Assembly (NCBI RefSeq): GCF_003076455.1 | Contig: NZ_CP020918.1 | Coordinates: forward strand, 3,880,001-3,944,000 | Length of the DNA: 64,000 bases | Direction of reading: 5' to 3' | From: Flavobacterium faecale | GTDB lineage: Bacteria > Bacteroidota > Bacteroidia > Flavobacteriales > Flavobacteriaceae | Part shown: positions 52,308 through 60,958 of the stretch, piece by piece | Position numbering within the stretch: the stretch's first letter is position 1 | Layout: every line of letters begins with the position of its first letter | Position numbers and translations under genes: made by a program | The notes under the pieces: generated by a model | Told to the model about the DNA's origin: nothing | Databases searched by the model: none | Seen by the model: only the letters and a program-made list of their open reading frames with translations

Positions 52308-52610
52308 CTAAAGGAAGAAAGAACGTAAAACAGTTGCCGCTACAATCAAAAAGATGCAAGCTCCAAACCAACTCGCCGCCGTCTTGCTCGTATCTGGATC
52401 ACCACTACTAAATTTATTATATACTTTAACCCCACCAATAAGTCCTACCACTGCTCCAATAGCATAAATAAGCTGGGTAGCAGGATCAAAATAAGAGGTT
52501 ACCATTTGCGTCGCTTCTGTGATTCCTGCAGTTCCGTTTCCTTGTGACATTGCACCAATTGTTGATAGTACAGTAGCTACCAGCATTACTTTTTTTCTTT
52601 GATTTCCCAT
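52308..52610 (-). CDS. traE: Conjugative transposon protein TraE (DUF4134)
   Basis: A 100-aa VirB2-like pilin with a signal sequence (KVMLVATVLSTIGAMSQGNG) and two hydrophobic segments: 'TQLIYAIGAVVGLIGGVKVYNKFSSGDPDTSK' and 'WFGACIFLIVAATVLRSFFL'. It is the first gene of the traE-N run. The upstream spacer toward the Gabija-like cassette should hold its promoter. Confidence 0.93.
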   Translation of the reverse strand: MGNQRKKVMLVATVLSTIGAMSQGNGTAGITEATQMVTSYFDPATQLIYAIGAVVGLIGGVKVYNKFSSGDPDTSKTAASWFGACIFLIVAATVLRSFFL

Positions 52611-52969
52611 GATTTGAAAAAATTAAATTGTTCTTTATTCCTGCACTTTGCAGGACTACGGAACAAAGGTGTTATAGAAAAAGAGGCGTTATAATAATTT
52701 GGCAGTGTGTGGAATCACTTGGTTGTGGCTGGCTATTACAACTTTGATTTGAAGGTGAATTTTGAAATGTTCTTGCTCAATTGTATTGAAACTTATTTAA
52801 GAAAATATGCTCTTGTCAAACTTGTGATTTATTATCCAATTTTGTTTAATTTTGAATTATTAAGACAAGTCTTAATATTCCAAATATCACTAGGAAAGCG
52901 CATAAAAGAATTAAGAGCAATCAAGGGTGACCATTTAGAATAATGGATAAGAAACTATAAACAGCGATT
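52611..52969. other. Divergent spacer between traE and the defence cassette
   Basis: It separates the divergent traE operon and the OLD nuclease gene and should contain both promoters. The only coding signal is a short XRE-like fragment at its right end. The sequence is AT-rich and no clear terminator is seen. Confidence 0.5.
52882..52943 (+). pseudogene. N-terminal scrap of an XRE-type regulator
   Basis: The open frame ending at 52943 closes with 'ISLGKRIKELRAIKGDHLE', which matches helix 1 of XRE/Cro HTH proteins (LGKRIKELRxxKGLSQEELA) and then stops where helix 2 should begin. It lies 26 bp before the OLD nuclease start. It looks like the stub of a regulator truncated when the defence cassette was joined here. 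The identification rests on about 18 residues. Confidence 0.35.
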
Positions 52970-55051
52970 ATGAAAATAAAAAAAATAGAAGTTGAGAATT
53001 TCAGATTGCTGAAGGATTTTTCAATAGATCTGGAAGACGAGCTTTCACTTGTCATTGGAAAAAATAATACTGGTAAAACTTCAATTCTTACGATCTTGGA
53101 TAAATTTTTGAACGAAAAAACCAAATTTTCTTATGATGATTTTAATATTGATTTTAAGAATGAATTGGAAGGTTTAATATTATCTGCTGAAACGCCCCCA
53201 GATTTTTTGGATAAAGGTGTTAAACTAAAATTATTTATTGAATATAATGAAGCCGATGATTTGTCGAATGTTAGTAGGGTTTTAATGGACTTAGACCCTG
53301 ATAATAATATAATTGTTTTGGGCTTCGAACATAAAATCAATTATGACGATTTTTTAAAAATAAGACGTGAGTTTAAAATTTTTTCTGTAAACGAGATAGC
53401 CAAGAATGCAAAAAAGAAAGAATACAAACCACGAGAACTAAAAGACTTCTTAAAACAAGAGTTGGACAAATATTTCCGCACTCATAAAATGTCTTTTGAA
53501 TATAATATTAGCAACGATACAGTTAATGAAATGAATTTCATTAATCTTGACAAAGAAGGTATTGCTATAAAGGATATAATTAGCTTTAAATATATCAGCG
53601 CAAGAAGAGATGTAACCAATAAAGAAAAGGAAAATACACTTTCAAAACAAACTTCAAGCTTGTATAAAAAAGAAGAAGATAGTAATGATAAAACTCAGGC
53701 TACAGAAGATTTTAAAGACCAACTATCAGAAACAGATAGTACATTAAGTGATATCTATAAAGACATATTCAAAGGTGTTATAAAAAAAGTTCAAGATTTT
53801 GGTGGAATTAAACTCAACGATACGGAAATCGCTATAATATCAACTCTACAGCACAGAGAATTGTTGGAAGGGAATACCACGGTTGTTTATACGCACGATG
53901 ACCATAAGTTGCCAGAACACTATAATGGCTTAGGTTATATGAATCTCATAAGTATGATTTTTGAAATTGAAATTCTTGTACAAGACTTCAAAAGAGGTAA
54001 AGACAAGAAACCAGCAGATATCAACTTATTAATTATAGAAGAACCCGAAGCGCATACCCATCCACAAATGCAATACGTGTTTATTAAAAATATCAAGAAG
54101 CTCCTTGGCGAAGGTGTAATTAGAGAGGATGGTATAAATAGACCTCTGCAATATATAATTACTACGCATTCATCACATATTGTTGCAGATAGTGATTTCG
54201 ATGATATAAAATATTTGAAAATAATAGCAAAGAATAATGTAACTGCGAAAAATCTTAAAGATTTAAGAACTCAATATGATGCCGACCCAAAACAATATCA
54301 ATTCTTAAAACAGTACCTAACAATTAGCAGAGCTGAAATCTTTTTTGCTGATAAGGCTGTTCTTATTGAAGGAGATACAGAAAGGATTTTAATACCAACC
54401 TTTATGCGAAAAGTTGACTTAGAAGAAGCTGCACGTTTAGAATTGGAAGGAAACGAGGATACATTCTTACCGCTTCTATCTCAAAATATATCAACTATCG
54501 AAGTCGGTGCATATTCACAAATTTTTGAGAAGTTTATTGACTTCTTGGGCATTAAATCATTGATATTAACAGATATTGATGCGATGAAGGTCGTGGGGAA
54601 AAATGACAAAGAACAAGATGTTTGGGGAGCGTGTTCTGTCAATGAAGGTACCAAAACAAGCAATTCTGCAATAAATCATTTTCTAAAAGCTGTAACGTGG
54701 GACGATTTAAAAGTCTTAGCAGTTAGCGATCGAACAATTACAGTTGGGAGTTCTACAATTTGTATATGTTACCAACAGGAAGAATATACTTATCACGCAA
54801 GAAGTTTTGAAGATGCTTTTATACATCTGAATAGAGAATTTGTAAAAGGAAATAAAGCTACTTTTCAAGGAATAAAAAATGCTTCTGATTTTGATGATGA
54901 CACGAAAAGCCCCTATGTCTTAGCAGACAATTGTATTAAAAAGAAAACCCATTTCGCTTTAGATATTTTATATCACAGTGATGAAAAATTTAGTAATTGG
55001 AATATTCCGGCTTACATTAAAAATGGCTTGTTATGGTTGAAGAAAGATTAA
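52970..55051 (+). CDS. OLD-family ATP-dependent nuclease (Gabija GajA-like)
   Basis: A 693-aa protein. An SMC/ABC-type ATPase comes first: 'MKIKKIEVENFRLLKDFSID', Walker A 'GKNNTGKTSI' (30-39), late Walker B 'LLIIEEPEAHTHPQMQYVFI' and H-loop 'YIITTHSSHIVADS'. A TOPRIM nuclease follows: 'ADKAVLIEGDTERILIPTFM' with the catalytic Glu and 'KSLILTDIDAM' with the Asp pair. This ATPase-TOPRIM order plus an adjacent UvrD-like helicase is the class 2 OLD / Gabija arrangement, an anti-phage system. It is longer than reference GajA (about 578 aa). It overlaps the next gene by 19 bp. Confidence 0.88.
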   Translation: MKIKKIEVENFRLLKDFSIDLEDELSLVIGKNNTGKTSILTILDKFLNEKTKFSYDDFNIDFKNELEGLILSAETPPDFLDKGVKLKLFIEYNEADDLSNVSRVLMDLDPDNNIIVLGFEHKINYDDFLKIRREFKIFSVNEIAKNAKKKEYKPRELKDFLKQELDKYFRTHKMSFEYNISNDTVNEMNFINLDKEGIAIKDIISFKYISARRDVTNKEKENTLSKQTSSLYKKEEDSNDKTQATEDFKDQLSETDSTLSDIYKDIFKGVIKKVQDFGGIKLNDTEIAIISTLQHRELLEGNTTVVYTHDDHKLPEHYNGLGYMNLISMIFEIEILVQDFKRGKDKKPADINLLIIEEPEAHTHPQMQYVFIKNIKKLLGEGVIREDGINRPLQYIITTHSSHIVADSDFDDIKYLKIIAKNNVTAKNLKDLRTQYDADPKQYQFLKQYLTISRAEIFFADKAVLIEGDTERILIPTFMRKVDLEEAARLELEGNEDTFLPLLSQNISTIEVGAYSQIFEKFIDFLGIKSLILTDIDAMKVVGKNDKEQDVWGACSVNEGTKTSNSAINHFLKAVTWDDLKVLAVSDRTITVGSSTICICYQQEEYTYHARSFEDAFIHLNREFVKGNKATFQGIKNASDFDDDTKSPYVLADNCIKKKTHFALDILYHSDEKFSNWNIPAYIKNGLLWLKKD

Positions 55052-56964
55052 ATTTAGAACTCGAAGTAAAAGAAATATTTCAATCAATTGATGAAGGTAG
55101 AAATTTCCTTCTTAGTGGTGGAGCTGGTAGTGGCAAAACCTATTCTTTAGTAAGTGTAATTCGTCAGGCAATTTTAGAAAATCCAACTGCTAAAGTTGCT
55201 TGTATGACTTATACAAATGCGGCTGTTAAAGAAATTGAAGAAAGGGTTAATCATAATAACCTAAACGTATCTACAATCCACGATTTTCTTTGGGATAATA
55301 TAAAACACTTTCAAAAAGAGCTTAAAGTAGCTATTATCTCATTGGCTAATGATGAAGAGGTTAGTAGAATTTCCATTGATGATGCAAACCCTATTCCTAA
55401 TACTTACTATGAGGGTCTAAAAGATGGAATACAATACAAGGAATATGTCAAGTTAAGAGATGGTATTATATCTCACGATGAATTGCTTTTGGTTGCAAAC
55501 TATCTTTTTGACAAATACCCAAAGCTTAGCCGTATAGTAAAGGATAAATTCCAATTCATCTTTATTGATGAATACCAAGATACAAGCAAAACTGTCGTAG
55601 ATACCTTTCTTACTCATTTCGAGAAAAGCGAAAGGAAAAATATTATTGGTTTCTTTGGCGATGCAATGCAATCAATTTATGAAGATGGTATTGGTAATTT
55701 AGATGAATACAAAGGTCTAGATGCACATAAAGTAAAAGAAATTCCAAAGAAACAGAATAGAAGAAATCCTCAGCTTGTTATCAATCTTGCGAACAAACTA
55801 CGGACAGATGGTATTCTGCAAGAACCTTCTATTGATACTAATGCACCTAATATGGCTGGAGGTTTGGTGAAACAAGGAACAGTTTTGTTTTTACATTCAA
55901 CCGATGGAGATATTGACAAAGTAGAAAAGTTCTTAGCTAAAAATTATGCTTGGGATTTCAAAAACACAAAGCAAACTAAAGAACTGAATCTTACACACAA
56001 TTTAATAGCTGGAAAAGCCGGGTTTAGAGCATTAATGAATATTTATGATAGTGATCCTATTATTGGATTAAAGACCGATATACTTAAAAAAATAAAGGAT
56101 AACAAAAAAAATAATAAACCTGAAATTATAATAGATGATAATGACACTTTTGATGTTGTAGTCGATAAATTTCAGTTGAAAAATATACAAAAAAAATTAA
56201 AGAAAGACCTTCTATTAGCAGACCCAATAAAGGCAGAATTGTACAATCAATTAAAAGACAAGCTGTTTTCTGATGTAAGCAAAATTTATATGAATAAGGA
56301 TGCTTTAACTGATGATAAAAAACAAGATAAAGATGATGTAAATAAAAAAGGATCAAAAAGAGATAATTTGATTAAGCATTTATTCAAAATTCAAAATATT
56401 ATATCTCTTTATAAAAACAAGCAGTATAATGAATTTTTGAGAATAACAGATTATAGAATACACATAAGAAGTATTGCTAACAAAATATTGTTGAAAGAGA
56501 ATATCGACAATCTTATAAATGTTGGAGAAAAAACAATTGAGGAAGTTATTACCGATGCTCACGAAAAAGGTATTTCCTTGATAGACGACAGATTACTTGT
56601 GTTTAAGGAGAAAAATGAATATTTATATAATCGTGTGAAAGATGTCAAATTTAATGAATTTCAGAAGTTGTACGAATACTTAGAAGGCCAAACTCCATTT
56701 TCTACGCAACATAAAACAAAAGGTGCCGAATTCGATAATGTCTTAGTCATTCTTGATAATGGAGGATGGAATAATTACAATTTTGAAAAAATGTTCTTAG
56801 GTACAGCTACTCAAAGTGTACAAGAAAGAACTCAAAAATTATTTTACGTGTGTTGTACAAGGGCTAAGGAAAGTTTAGCTGTATATTTTCATAATCCAGA
56901 CGCAACGGTAACTTTAAAAGCCAAAGAATGGTTTGGAAACGATAACGTAATTAATATTGATTAG
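55033..56964 (+). CDS. UvrD/PcrA-like helicase (Gabija GajB-like)
   Basis: A 643-aa SF1 helicase. Motif I is 'LLSGGAGSGKTYSL' (27-40), Ia 'ACMTYTNAAVKEIEERV', motif II 'FIFIDEYQDTSK', III 'GFFGDAMQSIYEDG', IV-like 'KKQNRRNPQLVINLAN', V 'STQHKTKGAEFDNVLVIL' and VI 'LFYVCCTRAKESLAVYF'. All helicase motifs are intact. The middle region (about 300-520) is lysine-rich and longer than in GajB (about 494 aa). The start lies inside the OLD gene (19-bp overlap), showing one translational unit. It converges with traD, 33 bp away. Confidence 0.88.
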   Translation: MVEERLNLELEVKEIFQSIDEGRNFLLSGGAGSGKTYSLVSVIRQAILENPTAKVACMTYTNAAVKEIEERVNHNNLNVSTIHDFLWDNIKHFQKELKVAIISLANDEEVSRISIDDANPIPNTYYEGLKDGIQYKEYVKLRDGIISHDELLLVANYLFDKYPKLSRIVKDKFQFIFIDEYQDTSKTVVDTFLTHFEKSERKNIIGFFGDAMQSIYEDGIGNLDEYKGLDAHKVKEIPKKQNRRNPQLVINLANKLRTDGILQEPSIDTNAPNMAGGLVKQGTVLFLHSTDGDIDKVEKFLAKNYAWDFKNTKQTKELNLTHNLIAGKAGFRALMNIYDSDPIIGLKTDILKKIKDNKKNNKPEIIIDDNDTFDVVVDKFQLKNIQKKLKKDLLLADPIKAELYNQLKDKLFSDVSKIYMNKDALTDDKKQDKDDVNKKGSKRDNLIKHLFKIQNIISLYKNKQYNEFLRITDYRIHIRSIANKILLKENIDNLINVGEKTIEEVITDAHEKGISLIDDRLLVFKEKNEYLYNRVKDVKFNEFQKLYEYLEGQTPFSTQHKTKGAEFDNVLVILDNGGWNNYNFEKMFLGTATQSVQERTQKLFYVCCTRAKESLAVYFHNPDATVTLKAKEWFGNDNVINID

Positions 56965-56997
56965 TTAACTCTTATTAATTTAAAGACAAAGGGGAGC

Positions 56998-57630
56998 CTA
57001 TACAAACTCCCCAATATCAAACCCCTCCAAATCATTTTTATGCAAAGAAGAAGAACCAAAATCCGTTTCTGAAGAAAGTGTACCGTCTAGCAGCTTGGCT
57101 ATTTTTTGAGAAGCATCTTCGATAGAATTTTCCAATAGGTCGAATAATTCGGTTCCTTGTATTTTCTGAAGTAGAACTGTTGCTGTTTCCTTTTGAGAGG
57201 GTCTCATTTTCTCTTTTTTTAACAACTTTTTTACAGTGCTTAATTCTTCAAAGGTAACCCCCTGGGTAAAACCATTTTCGCCATCGGATATTCCATAACT
57301 ATTCCATTCTTCTTCTTCATTCTCAAAATCAGGTACATTTCCAAAAACTTCACCCAGTTCTTCTGGTAACATTTGTAATTCGACTTTTTCTTCGTCGATT
57401 TCAATATCAAAATTATCACTAATTTGTTCCTCTTTTTGCTCTTGACTTTCATTGTCGCTTTTTGGCACAGCAAGGCTTCTTTGAGGCTTGGGTTGCCCCA
57501 TAATATCAGGTAGCTTTGGATTTCTTTTTTCTTGTACTGGCTTTTGTTCCTGATATTTTTTAATAACAATTTTATCTTGTAACAGCAGTACTATTATGAT
57601 AAGCAAGCAAATTACGATCACTGTTTCCAT
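56998..57630 (-). CDS. traD: Conjugative transposon TraD-like protein
   Basis: The ATG at 57630 (METVIVICLLIIIVLLLQDK) gives ~210 aa with one N-terminal helix, spaced 7 bp from the upstream gene stop, so it is preferred over the start at 57732 which overlaps that gene. The acidic cytoplasmic part has 'MLPEELGEVFGNVPDFENEEEEWNSYGI' and 'TFEELSTVKKLLKKEKMRPSQKETATVLLQKIQGTELFDLL', as in proteins named TraD in flavobacterial ICEs. This is not the F-type coupling protein. Its function is unknown. Confidence 0.75.
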   Translation of the reverse strand: METVIVICLLIIIVLLLQDKIVIKKYQEQKPVQEKRNPKLPDIMGQPKPQRSLAVPKSDNESQEQKEEQISDNFDIEIDEEKVELQMLPEELGEVFGNVPDFENEEEEWNSYGISDGENGFTQGVTFEELSTVKKLLKKEKMRPSQKETATVLLQKIQGTELFDLLENSIEDASQKIAKLLDGTLSSETDFGSSSLHKNDLEGFDIGEFV

Positions 57631-57637
57631 AATTTCA

Positions 57638-58063
57638 TTATAAAATGGGTTTGTATTTATCATTAAAACACTTGGTAATCTGCTCACCAAATTCCTGAAA
57701 ATGGTAATCCAGTAAATTATCCAAATAAGCATAAATAGAGATCTTGTCTTCGCCTATCACCTGAACAATACGGGAAAGTTTTTCATGAAAATCGGGTCTG
57801 ATATAGACCGTTTTTCCATCCCGTGCATTGGTGTCAATTCTTTTGAAAAAGATGCTTTCGTAATCCCCTTCGTTTGCCCGTTTGCCCCTACTCTTTTCTT
57901 TAATCGTGCTTTTCTCTTTGGGAGGTTCTTTATAATTCTCGTTTTCCCTTTCCTTTTCTATTGGAACTTGTAAACCTTCTTTTTTTATACCATCCACCAT
58001 CAAGTTCATCATCAACTCTTCGTTGATATCAGGAGCATTTTTTTTCTTGTTTTCTTTCTCCAT
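57638..58063 (-). CDS. DUF3408 conjugation protein (TraB/TraC position)
   Basis: A 141-aa protein with a charged, probably disordered first 75 residues and a C-terminal DUF3408 domain: 'FFKRIDTNARDGKTVYIRPDFHEKLSRIVQVIGEDKISIYAYLDNLLDYHFQEFGEQI'. The fold is ribbon-helix-helix-like, and the place between traA and traD is that of traB/traC in CTn-type elements. It probably helps DNA partition or transfer regulation. It starts 4 bp after traA ends. Confidence 0.85.
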   Translation of the reverse strand: MEKENKKKNAPDINEELMMNLMVDGIKKEGLQVPIEKERENENYKEPPKEKSTIKEKSRGKRANEGDYESIFFKRIDTNARDGKTVYIRPDFHEKLSRIVQVIGEDKISIYAYLDNLLDYHFQEFGEQITKCFNDKYKPIL

Positions 58064-58067
58064 AATT

Positions 58068-58835
58068 CTATAATTGAATGATTTTTAAAAATTCGTTTAT
58101 AAATTGATCTAACTGACAAGCTTTCATCAAACGTTCATCGGGAGGTATTACAGTAGATCGAAATACAGTTTTGCTATGTTCTTCACTTTCTTTACGAAAG
58201 CGAGTGCTGTTCTTAATTTGGCTTTGCATTAAACTTAATCCCAATTGCTCGATTAGTTGGTTGTAAACTTTGTACAAAGGCGTACTTTCCCTGCCATCGA
58301 CCTGATTCCAAAACAGGTTAATCGTTTCTATAGAAGTTGCTCCTTTTTTCATAATTACATCTTGCAATAGCTGCGTAAAAATGAGCGTGCTTTCCATAAC
58401 CAAACGATCAGCTGTAATGGGCGTAAAAATGTGGTGCATTCCTGCCAAAGCTTTTAAAATACCAGGTGTATTTACCGTTCCAGGGAGATCAAAAAACAGA
58501 ACATCAATTGGTACAATAGCATTATTTAAAAATTCCTGAGCCGCTTCCAATACGCTTTCCGCTTTGTGTTGTACTATTGGATACGCTTTTTTGTTGATGG
58601 TGGTAAATTGTTTGTAGGCTAGTTTTTTCAAATGCTCATTTTCCATAACCATGGACAGATCACGAGATTTCATTTTGATTAAACTGTGCTGAGGAAAATC
58701 GGCATCAAAGACGGCTACGTTGTAACCCAATCGATAGTGCAATGTACTTGCAACTAATGTCGTAAAGGTACTTTTTCCGACACCGCCTTTTTGAGAAGAA
58801 AAAGCGATAAATTTTGTGTTGTGATTTGCATTCAT
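58068..58835 (-). CDS. traA: ParA-type ATPase TraA
   Basis: The ATG at 58835 (MNANHNTKFIAFSSQKGGVGKS) gives ~255 aa and is preferred; the longer frame starts inside the neighbouring insertion sequence. Deviant Walker A 'SSQKGGVGKSTFT', 'NVAVFDADFPQHSL' and 'DVLFFDLPGTVNTPGI' are ParA/MinD motifs. TraA is the first gene of the Bacteroidota transfer region and may position the ICE or its transfer complex. The IS1595 element is inserted 22 bp upstream of the start codon. Confidence 0.9.
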   Translation of the reverse strand: MNANHNTKFIAFSSQKGGVGKSTFTTLVASTLHYRLGYNVAVFDADFPQHSLIKMKSRDLSMVMENEHLKKLAYKQFTTINKKAYPIVQHKAESVLEAAQEFLNNAIVPIDVLFFDLPGTVNTPGILKALAGMHHIFTPITADRLVMESTLIFTQLLQDVIMKKGATSIETINLFWNQVDGRESTPLYKVYNQLIEQLGLSLMQSQIKNSTRFRKESEEHSKTVFRSTVIPPDERLMKACQLDQFINEFLKIIQL

Positions 58836-58849
58836 AGTTCCATTGTTTT

Positions 58850-59824
58850 TAATTATTTTGAGGTCAGTAGTTACGAACATATGATTTTAGACTGATATAT
58901 TTTATCCGACTTAACCATTCGTACTATTAAATTATTGAATATTGTGTCTTTGCTTTGAGAGCGATTAATTCGATAGCAAAATTCATCAAGATACCTGTTT
59001 ATATTAAAATCACTTACTGAAGAATATGTTGTTCTAACCCATGATTTTACTTGATGTATCATCGTGTGTAATGCCATAAAATTCATCCCATTATTACTTT
59101 CTATTTGTGTGATATTGTAATGCTCAAATAAAGGACGATAGCCTTTCCATTTATCTGTAGTTATTTTTGCGCTTTTATCAATGTGCTTGTTAAATATTGT
59201 CTGTAATTCTTGAGCTGAATAATTATCAATTTTTAAGGCATACATCCTTTTAACTTTCCCCTTATCTGTTAATTCTACTGCGGTTACAATCTTTTTCTTT
59301 TTGCTGTCATAACTCCTTCCTACTTTGCCTTTTTCCTTTCCACCAATAACAAATTCATCAACATGAACGGCTCCATCCATTGGATGATTCTCACTAGACT
59401 TCATGGCTTCTCTAACTTTATGCATAAATAAACGTGCTGTTTTTTCTGTAACTCCAAAGCGAACTCCCATATAGCTAGCAGATAAACTTTTAGTTGTGGT
59501 TGACATCTCAAAACATATAAAAAAGGCTTTACGTAAACCAAACTTAACCTTATGAAATAAAGTATTTGCAGCTGCGGTTTCTGTATGACTACAAATATTA
59601 CAAGTTCTGGAAAAATCTTTACGGATTTGACTCTTTGTATGCTTACATTTTAAACAATTAAATCCTTGTTCCCATTTATAATTTGCTAAATATTCCTTGC
59701 AGTTTTCATCTGTTTTAAACCGTTCAGCAAAATCTAAAAGGTTTTGTCCTGTAAATAAATCCATAATTCGCTTGTTTTATTGACTTCTAAGATATGAAAT
59801 TATCTACTGACCTCAATAATTATT
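58850..59824. mobile_element. IS1595-family insertion sequence with 8-bp target duplication
   Basis: The element spans 58858-59816 (959 bp), bounded by perfect 13-bp inverted repeats TTGAGGTCAGTAG / CTACTGACCTCAA. The 8-bp sequence TAATTATT is duplicated directly outside (58850-58857 and 59817-59824), as IS1595 elements produce. The intact repeats and duplication indicate a fairly recent insertion. Confidence 0.92.
58871..59764 (-). CDS. IS1595-family transposase
   Basis: A 297-aa transposase. An N-terminal zinc ribbon 'CLKCKHTKSQIRKDFSRTCNIC' (four Cys) is followed by an HTH 'GVRFGVTEKTARLFMHKV' and the ISXO2-like catalytic core: first Asp in 'HVDEFVIGGKEKGKVG', second in 'ITTDKWKGYRPLF' and a late acidic group near 'NRYLDEFCYRIN'. 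Full length and apparently intact. It runs in the same direction as traA, so its transcript may read into the tra genes. Confidence 0.94.
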   Translation of the reverse strand: MDLFTGQNLLDFAERFKTDENCKEYLANYKWEQGFNCLKCKHTKSQIRKDFSRTCNICSHTETAAANTLFHKVKFGLRKAFFICFEMSTTTKSLSASYMGVRFGVTEKTARLFMHKVREAMKSSENHPMDGAVHVDEFVIGGKEKGKVGRSYDSKKKKIVTAVELTDKGKVKRMYALKIDNYSAQELQTIFNKHIDKSAKITTDKWKGYRPLFEHYNITQIESNNGMNFMALHTMIHQVKSWVRTTYSSVSDFNINRYLDEFCYRINRSQSKDTIFNNLIVRMVKSDKIYQSKIICS

Positions 59825-60511
59825 TATATCGGTAATTACTTGTATTTGTACTTCTTTAATTAGTTAACTACAGCAATAGGTGTGTACCTCTTTATCTATG
59901 ATTTTATGTAGTTAAGTAGGCATTTAACAAAATATCTGCACATTTCGTTATGTATGTATATCTGTGGGCAATTCCATGAATATTTATCCACAGAAGTAAG
60001 TGCACCTGTACTTAATCATATAACTATCTAGTTCAATTCCTATCTAGTTATAACTATATGACTGTACTTTTCTACAGTGATACTTATATAATTATGTTGT
60101 TACGTACATAGCTAACTAGGTATTCTTGTTTGTTTATCAGTACAAAGAAACAGAGCGATATAAGTGCTTTTAACAGTGTGGTTGTTCTTGGCTTTTAGTG
60201 ACACGATTTGTCCAATCCTTTAACCTCAACATTAAGACATTCAATAGCTTACTTTGTAAAAGGAGAAAATCAATGAACCAATGAAAGGATCAAATCAATT
60301 TCTGGATAACAACTGGAACGGCCTAAAGCCGTTTTTTCCCTGCTATAATAAATCCTGTTCCGCCGACAGGCGGACGGATTATCTGTTCACCAGAACAGAG
60401 CAAGTTGTGTTTTGAGGCACTCGAAATGAATTCCGTGCCTCAAAACAACTTGCCCTTGCAGGGGCTTAAAACTCCCTCCGAAGTCGGGGTTTTCTAAAAA
60501 TTACAAATGGA
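59825..60511. other. Non-coding region between IS1595 and mobA
   Basis: No gene. The left 480 bp are AT-rich with many 'AACTA/TAGTT' words and several overlapping 'ATCTAGTTATA' repeats near 60,028-60,060, suggesting protein-binding repeats. The right 200 bp are GC-richer and filled with hairpins (60317-60495). Confidence 0.6.
60317..60495. other. Hairpin-dense oriT candidate
   Basis: Successive stem-loops: AACGGC-CTAAA-GCCGTT with T-run (60317-60337), TCCGCC-GACA-GGCGGA (60359-60374), CTGTTC-ACCA-GAACAG (60383-60398), a 19-21-nt-arm stem (60400-60420 with 60435-60453), GCCC-TTGCA-GGGGC (60452-60465) and an AAAACTCC/GGGGTTTT stem (about 60469-60494). Such nested repeats directly upstream of the relaxase genes are where oriT lies in Bacteroidota elements. 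The nick site is not established. Confidence 0.6.
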
Positions 60512-60958
60512 ATGATGATGGAAGATCAAGAGAACAAAAAACAACACAAAGGCGGTAGGAACCCCAAAAAGGATCCTAGCATACACCGTTATGTTTTTCG
60601 TTTAACGGATCAGGAAAATGCTAAATTCCTATCTCTTTTTGAAGCTTCTGGATTAGACAATAAAGCTCGTTTTATTACTTCAGTACTATTTGAAAAGCAA
60701 ATCAAAACGGTAAAAGTCGATATGGCAGCAATGGATTATTATATGCGCTTAACCACTTTGTATGGTCAATTTCGTTCAGTTGGTGTCAATTACAATCAGA
60801 TTGTCAAGATACTATACCGCAATTTTTCTGAAAAGAAAGCAGCAGCTTACCTCTTTAGATTGGAAAAACAAACAATAGAATTAGCCCAGTTGTGTCACGC
60901 TATCACTCAATTAACAGCTGAGTTTGAATTGAAACATTTGAAAAAAGAAGAAAAATGA
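60512..60958 (+). CDS. mobA: Mobilization accessory protein MobA
   Basis: A 148-aa basic protein. After a Lys-rich head, 'HRYVFRLTDQENAKFLSLFEASGLDNKARFITSVLF' is a ribbon-helix-helix type DNA-binding domain, followed by 'YYMRLTTLYGQFRSVGVNYNQIVKILYRNFSEKKAAAYLFRLEKQTIEL', as in Bacteroidota MobA / MobC-like relaxosome proteins. It would bind oriT beside MobB. It overlaps mobB by 4 bp (ATGA). Confidence 0.9.
   Translation: MMMEDQENKKQHKGGRNPKKDPSIHRYVFRLTDQENAKFLSLFEASGLDNKARFITSVLFEKQIKTVKVDMAAMDYYMRLTTLYGQFRSVGVNYNQIVKILYRNFSEKKAAAYLFRLEKQTIELAQLCHAITQLTAEFELKHLKKEEK

Noticed and set aside
56998..57732. Long version of TraD starting at 57732
   Set aside because: The extra 34 residues overlap the DUF3408 coding sequence and lack the expected N-terminus; the start at 57630 gives normal spacing.
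58836..58880. Alternative traA start at 58880 (MFVTTDLK...)
   Set aside because: This ATG lies inside the IS1595 end and overlaps the transposase gene; the internal ATG at 58835 fits the ParA family start.
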